The notes under the pieces: model-generated
Seen by the model: the letters and a program-made list of their open reading frames with translations, nothing else
What the model was told of the DNA's origin: nothing
Databases searched by the model: none
Part shown: positions 5,913-7,580 of the stretch, piece by piece
Layout: each line of letters starts with the position of its first letter
How positions within the stretch are numbered: the stretch's first letter is position 1
Made by a program: the position numbers and the translations under genes
Origin: an uncultured Erysipelotrichaceae bacterium
GTDB taxonomy: Bacteria > Bacillota_I > Bacilli_A > RF39 > UBA660
Reading direction: 5' to 3'
Assembly: GCA_902782915.1 (NCBI GenBank)
Contig: CACZOV010000014.1
Coordinates: 1 to 7,580, forward strand
DNA length: 7,580 nt

Positions 5913-5989
5913 TGGTGCGCCCGATAGGAATCGAACCCATAACCTTTTGGTCCGTAGCCAAACGCTCTATCCAATTGAGCTACGAGCGC
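5913..5989 (-). tRNA. tRNA-Arg (ACG)
   Basis: The gene is 77 bases with an encoded CCA end. The acceptor GCGCTCG pairs with CGGGCGC, with one U-G pair. The anticodon stem TTTGG/CCAAA encloses CTACGGA, giving anticodon ACG, in which A34 is normally deaminated to inosine by TadA. The D arm and T arm (TGGGTTCGATTCCTA) are standard. The Arg-then-Pro order is also common in larger Firmicutes tRNA clusters. Confidence 0.96.
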
Positions 5990-6014
5990 GCATCTTTCCC
6001 TCAAGACGAATATT

Positions 6015-6043
6015 ATAATAGCATTTTTTTGTAACCAAGTCAA
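6015..6043 (-). promoter_or_regulatory. Promoter of the tRNA-Arg/tRNA-Pro pair
   Basis: On the minus strand TTGACT (6038-6043) and TATTAT (6015-6020) are separated by exactly 17 bases. The tRNA-Arg 5' end is about 20 bases beyond the expected transcription start. An overlapping TATAAT with 20-base spacing is less likely. Confidence 0.75.
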
Positions 6044-6140
6044 GTATTTTGGTTTATTTTGTAGATTATTTTCAATTACCAATTAGACTTAATTAATATA
6101 ATATAATATATGCTAAGGAAAAGAGTTTTATTAATATAAA

Positions 6141-6968
6141 CTACTTATTTTGTAAAAGATATGCTAAATATACATTTTCCATTATAGATATAACTGTCAT
6201 TGGACCTACTCCACCTGGTACCATAGTCATTAAAGAACTTTTTTCAAAAGCACTGTCTTCTACATCTCCATATAAACGATTATTTATCCTATTAATTCCA
6301 ACATCAATAACAACTGTACCAGTTTTAATCATATCTTTAGTTATTAACCACTTTTTACCAACTGCTACAATTAATATATCAGCCTTTTTTGTATATTTAT
6401 TTAAATCTTTAGTTTTTGAGTGACAAATAGTAATAGTTGCATTTCTATTTAATAACAAATAAAAAAGTGGAAGCCCTACAAGTTCACTACGACCAATAAT
6501 TACTACATTTTGACATACATCAACTTTATAATAATCAAGTAAGGACATAATTCCCTTTGGAGTACATGGTATTAAACCTTCTTCATTTTTTATTAATTTT
6601 ATCCTGTTTTCATTAGTTAATCCATCAACATCTTTTAAAGGATCTATTGTATTAATTATTTTATCTTTATCTAAATTCTTTGGAAGTGGTAATTGCACAA
6701 TTATTCCAGTAATACTTTTATCTTTATTTAATTCTTTTATCTTATCTATTAATTGTTCATTACTTACTTCATCATAATGTAAATTTATAAAATTATATCC
6801 AATACTTTTAGCCATCTTTTCTTTTTGAGATACATACACACGACTTGATTCATCATTTCCAACACTTATAACTACTAAAGTTAATTTTTTATCCAACTTA
6901 GATATTTTACTTATTAATTCCTCTTTTTTAATATCTCTTACTAATTTACCATCTATTATTTTACTCAT
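6141..6968 (-). CDS. folD: Bifunctional methylenetetrahydrofolate dehydrogenase/cyclohydrolase
   Basis: FolD oxidises 5,10-methylene-THF to methenyl-THF with NADP+ and hydrolyses it to 10-formyl-THF, supplying purine and formyl-Met synthesis in the cytoplasm. The length of 275 residues is slightly short but complete. Family motifs occur in order: VGNDESSRVYVSQKEKMAKS (37-55, with the Tyr and Lys of the Y-x-x-x-K active site at 45 and 49), GIIVQLPLP (88-96), DPLKDVDGL (109-117), PCTPKGIM (134-141), the Rossmann loop VIIGRSELVGLP (156-167), ICHSKT (181-186), ADILIVAVGK (196-205), VIDVGIN (220-226) and VPGGVGPMT (250-258). The ATG lies inside the last codons of the upstream metallopeptidase gene (8-base overlap), and AAAGGA lies 11 bases ahead of it. 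The two genes are therefore co-transcribed and probably translationally coupled. No clear terminator follows the TAG stop. Confidence 0.97.
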   Translation of the reverse strand: MSKIIDGKLVRDIKKEELISKISKLDKKLTLVVISVGNDESSRVYVSQKEKMAKSIGYNFINLHYDEVSNEQLIDKIKELNKDKSITGIIVQLPLPKNLDKDKIINTIDPLKDVDGLTNENRIKLIKNEEGLIPCTPKGIMSLLDYYKVDVCQNVVIIGRSELVGLPLFYLLLNRNATITICHSKTKDLNKYTKKADILIVAVGKKWLITKDMIKTGTVVIDVGINRINNRLYGDVEDSAFEKSSLMTMVPGGVGPMTVISIMENVYLAYLLQNK

Positions 6969-7580
6969 AACTATTCAATTCCTTTCTTAATGTTTTATAA
7001 TCTGGTACTAAAATACTTACTAAATTCCAAAAATCTTTTGAATGATTAGGATGTATTAAATGTGATAATTCATGAACTATTACATAATCTAAATACTTAA
7101 TATCTTTTTTTATTAAATTAAGATTTAAAGTTACACGATGAGTTTTCACATTACATACTCCCCATCTGGTTTTCATACTCCTAATAGTTAAAGAAGGATA
7201 TGGAATACTAACTGGAAACATTTTATAAATTTTATCTAATTCTTCTTTAAAAATATAACATGCTTCTTTTTTTAACCATTTATTGATATCTATATCATGA
7301 TTAATAAATATTTTAGAATCAGTTTTTATTACATCTTTACTATTTAAATAAACTATATCATACTTCTTTCCTAAATAATAAAAAGTTTTATCATATTCTT
7401 TTTGTTTTTCTCTTAACTTTAAACTTTTAATTATAAAATTTTCATGTTCTTCAATAAAGTTTAAAATATCTTTATTTCTGGTTAAATAATTGGTAGTAAT
7501 ATAAATACTTCTATCGTCTTTAACACTCATATAAGTTCTTTTATTATTTTTTCTTTTAATTACTACCTCTAGTTCCTCTC
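6961..7580 (-). CDS. YgjP-like (DUF45/M48-type) zinc metallopeptidase, 5' end outside window
   Basis: The end of the protein carries VIVHELSHLIHPNHSKDFW, with zinc ligands in HELSH and a likely third His in HPNHS, as in the YgjP-like metallopeptidase family (PF01863). RSMKTRWGVCN is the family's R-W-G-(S)-C box. An ATG at 7530 could start a 189-residue protein. However, the frame stays open to the right edge and encodes EELEVVIKRKNNKRTY before that Met, which matches the family's N-terminal strand (basic residues before xIxI). I therefore regard 7530 as internal and the gene as cut by the window edge. The real substrate of this family is poorly known; it is a cytoplasmic protein. The gene overlaps folD by 8 bases (ATGAGTAA) and shares its transcript. 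Confidence 0.85.
   Translation of the reverse strand, partial: EELEVVIKRKNNKRTYMSVKDDRSIYITTNYLTRNKDILNFIEEHENFIIKSLKLREKQKEYDKTFYYLGKKYDIVYLNSKDVIKTDSKIFINHDIDINKWLKKEACYIFKEELDKIYKMFPVSIPYPSLTIRSMKTRWGVCNVKTHRVTLNLNLIKKDIKYLDYVIVHELSHLIHPNHSKDFWNLVSILVPDYKTLRKELNSYE

Noticed and set aside
5822..6034. Open frame of 70 codons on the plus strand
   Set aside because: It is antisense to the two tRNA genes (TGFEPATPSS and IGIEPITFWS are typical reverse translations of tRNA ends) and is not a gene.
6034..6054. AACCAA/TTGGTT inverted repeat considered as a folD terminator
   Set aside because: On the minus strand it is followed by A runs, not T runs, and it overlaps the -35 of the tRNA promoter. 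The pairing is probably coincidental.
5780..6082. Open frame of 100 codons on the minus strand
   Set aside because: It spans both tRNA genes, their terminator and promoter. Peptides such as VAQLDRAFGYGP and VAQLGRALRLGR are translated tRNA sequence, a known false protein in databases.
1468..7580. Possible Mollicutes-type recoding of TGA as Trp
   Set aside because: All Trp codons in recognised genes are TGG and no conserved frame is broken by TGA. Absence of TGA stops in so few genes is not evidence of recoding.

Overview
The window comes from a very AT-rich bacterial chromosome. Every reading frame fits the standard code: Trp is always TGG and all visible stops are TAA or TAG. AGGAG-type ribosome sites, an extracellular PASTA protein, a TasA-like secreted protein and tRNA genes of Bacillus type point to a low-GC Firmicutes or Tenericutes-related lineage. 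I infer an uncultured gut Bacilli group (RF39-like). The species is not identifiable from the sequence.

Positions 1-3705 hold cell-surface genes. A secreted or membrane-anchored protein is cut by the left edge and reads leftward. It has a TasA/camelysin-like N-terminal part and a C-terminal domain of the type that ends in GARPSI and a Gly/Ser-rich NPYI tail. Divergent from it, across a short promoter region, is a 722-residue three-pass membrane protein with about seven PASTA-type repeats and no kinase domain, followed by a clear terminator. The last visible part of the first gene (about 61-150) is sharply GC-rich, with a run of NNC codons and few coding-strand adenines. That is the pattern expected of a diversity-generating retroelement variable region, and it is the most interesting signal here.

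Positions 3706-5820 look like an accessory insertion next to a tRNA gene. They carry a solitary MutH/Sau3AI-type endonuclease, a hairpin-filled 356-base gap, an unrecognised 136-residue gene with its own promoter and terminator, and the decayed C-terminal end of a tyrosine recombinase. This recombinase remnant sits against the 3' end of a tRNA-Pro gene, the usual integration target of such enzymes.

Positions 5820-7580 are housekeeping and read leftward: a tRNA-Arg(ACG)/tRNA-Pro(UGG) pair with a good promoter and terminator, folD (one-carbon metabolism), and a YgjP-like zinc metallopeptidase gene that overlaps folD by 8 bases and runs off the right edge.
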